The notes under the pieces are model-generated. The model was not told the origin of the DNA. It saw only the letters and a program-made list of their open reading frames with translations, and ran no database searches. The translations under genes and the position numbers were made by a program. DNA of 15,494 bases, from positions 1-15,494 of the forward strand of contig DYKH01000121.1 in NCBI GenBank assembly GCA_020722685.1, written 5' to 3'. Of this stretch, positions 14,962-15,494 are shown piece after piece (the first letter of the stretch is position 1; every line of letters starts with the position of its first letter). The DNA is from Caldithrix sp. (GTDB lineage Bacteria > KSB1 > UBA2214 > DYKH01).

Positions 14962-15195
14962 CTAAGCCTGTACGCTATAATCGAACACAGGAACTTTAAC
15001 TGTCCTAACAGGCTTGAGCTTCCTCCTGGCAAGGCGAATCAATTCATCTGTTGTTTCCGGCGAATAAGTCTTCTCGCTGCATTGGTCACAGACCTCTGCG
15101 GGTACATTCTCGATAAAGAAATAGTCCCCGTCATAATCATAAATAAAGGTCACTTTCTGAAATCTGACTTGACCTCCGCAAAAAACACATTTCAT
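14962..15195 (-). CDS. YgiT-type zinc-finger antitoxin
   Basis: A 77-residue protein with two Cys pairs, C3/C6 in MKCVFCGG and C36/C39 in EVCDQCSE. They flank a beta region and precede a Tyr-Ser-Pro-Glu-Thr-Thr segment and a basic helix. This is the layout of YgiT-type (MqsA N-terminal-like) zinc-finger proteins, which act as antitoxins to DUF4258 toxins. I start it at ATG 15195, with AAGGAG six bases upstream. A TTG at 15216 would place the zinc motif seven residues further in and cover that Shine-Dalgarno. Its start overlaps the stop of the upstream toxin frame as ATGA, as in an intact operon, although that toxin gene is broken. The antitoxin itself looks complete. Confidence 0.85.
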   Translation of the reverse strand: MKCVFCGGQVRFQKVTFIYDYDGDYFFIENVPAEVCDQCSEKTYSPETTDELIRLARRKLKPVRTVKVPVFDYSVQA

Positions 15196-15494
15196 TTCGA
15201 TCTCCTTATTCGACAATCAATCCACTCATCAGGGTCGGGTGGGTAGATGGTAACCAGGACCACATTTGGCGGTAGCGGAACTTAGACGTGGAGGTCCCGA
15301 CCCGTTTGAGTTTTCCCATAGATAAGGCAACTAGGTGAATATTTGTCGTCCGGATATTCTTCAATAATCTCTCCATTGAGGATGACTTCAATGATTTCAT
15401 GCCGCTCGATTGCTCACCGGATCATCCTTTTGACGCAATGATCAGATACACGATACTCACCTCTTCTTATTCGATCCTGAATCTCAGGCAATGA
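15192..15494 (-). pseudogene. DUF4258 toxin gene with two in-frame stop codons
   Basis: Reading the minus strand from the window edge in one frame gives a DUF4258-like protein interrupted by TGA (15416-15414) and TAA (15284-15282). The first part has GEYRVSDHCVKRMIR, with the His and Arg of the family. After the TGA comes ERHEIIEVILNGEIIEEYPDD, close to the family core, then KYSPSCLIYGKT and LHV. After the TAA the same frame resumes with VPLPPNVVLVTIYPPDPDEW. No frameshift is needed. The frame ends at 15192 with a TGA overlapping the antitoxin ATG, the original operon arrangement. A possible start is TTG 15491-15489; more N-terminal sequence may lie outside the window. The toxin is probably dead. 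Sequencing errors at two sites are the alternative explanation. Confidence 0.82.

Noticed and set aside
15206..15400. 64-codon minus strand frame upstream of the YgiT antitoxin
   Set aside because: Out of frame with the DUF4258-like sequence; the real reading is the interrupted frame described as a pseudogene.
15192..15494. Stop-codon recoding to rescue the DUF4258 gene
   Set aside because: The two stops are different (TGA and TAA), and other genes in the window use TAA, TGA and TAG as normal ends.

Overview
The window looks like a chromosomal segment of a Gram-negative, probably respiratory bacterium. Supporting this are the proton-pumping NADH:quinone oxidoreductase (complex I) membrane genes, an ECF sigma factor with its anti-sigma factor, and exported Spy/CpxP-like proteins that need a periplasm. 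Stop codons TAA, TGA and TAG are all used in the normal way, so the genetic code is standard. I cannot place the organism firmly. The mixture would fit a deep-branching lineage of the FCB/Calditrichota/KSB1 kind, but that is a low-confidence inference.

Layout. (1) Bases 22-782: a PIN-domain toxin with its antitoxin, directly upstream of nuoK. (2) Bases 902-7011: nuoK, nuoL, nuoM and nuoN on the + strand, the proton-pumping membrane subunits of complex I. The series is interrupted between nuoM and nuoN (5048-5568) by a second toxin-antitoxin-like pair: a small RelE/BECR-like protein and a DUF2283 protein. This pair has its own candidate promoter and a four-codon leader ORF. (3) Bases 7012-7437: a spacer without a convincing gene, ending in a good promoter. 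(4) Bases 7438-10614: a 1058-residue SWIM zinc-finger/SNF2 helicase. (5) Bases 10737-13096: an ECF sigma factor, a zinc-type membrane anti-sigma factor, a membrane-anchored Spy/CnrX-like protein and a secreted Spy-like protein with a Met/His-rich tail. This looks like an envelope or metal stress regulon. It ends in a strong hairpin terminator (13136-13174) shared with the convergent gene. (6) Bases 13209-14759, minus strand: L-glutamate gamma-semialdehyde dehydrogenase (RocA/PruA type). (7) Bases 14962-15494, minus strand: an intact YgiT-type zinc-finger antitoxin preceded by a DUF4258 toxin gene. The toxin is broken by two in-frame stop codons and was found by reading the frame through the stops.

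How the parts fit. NuoK, L, M and N carry the conserved Glu and Lys residues of the proton path, so complex I should be functional despite the insertions. Three toxin-antitoxin modules in 15.5 kb, two of them pressed against or inside the nuo cluster and one decaying, suggest repeated acquisition and loss of such modules here. The sigma/anti-sigma/Spy cluster is the most system-like block: a CnrX-type periplasmic sensor arrangement combined with a secreted paralogous chaperone-like protein.
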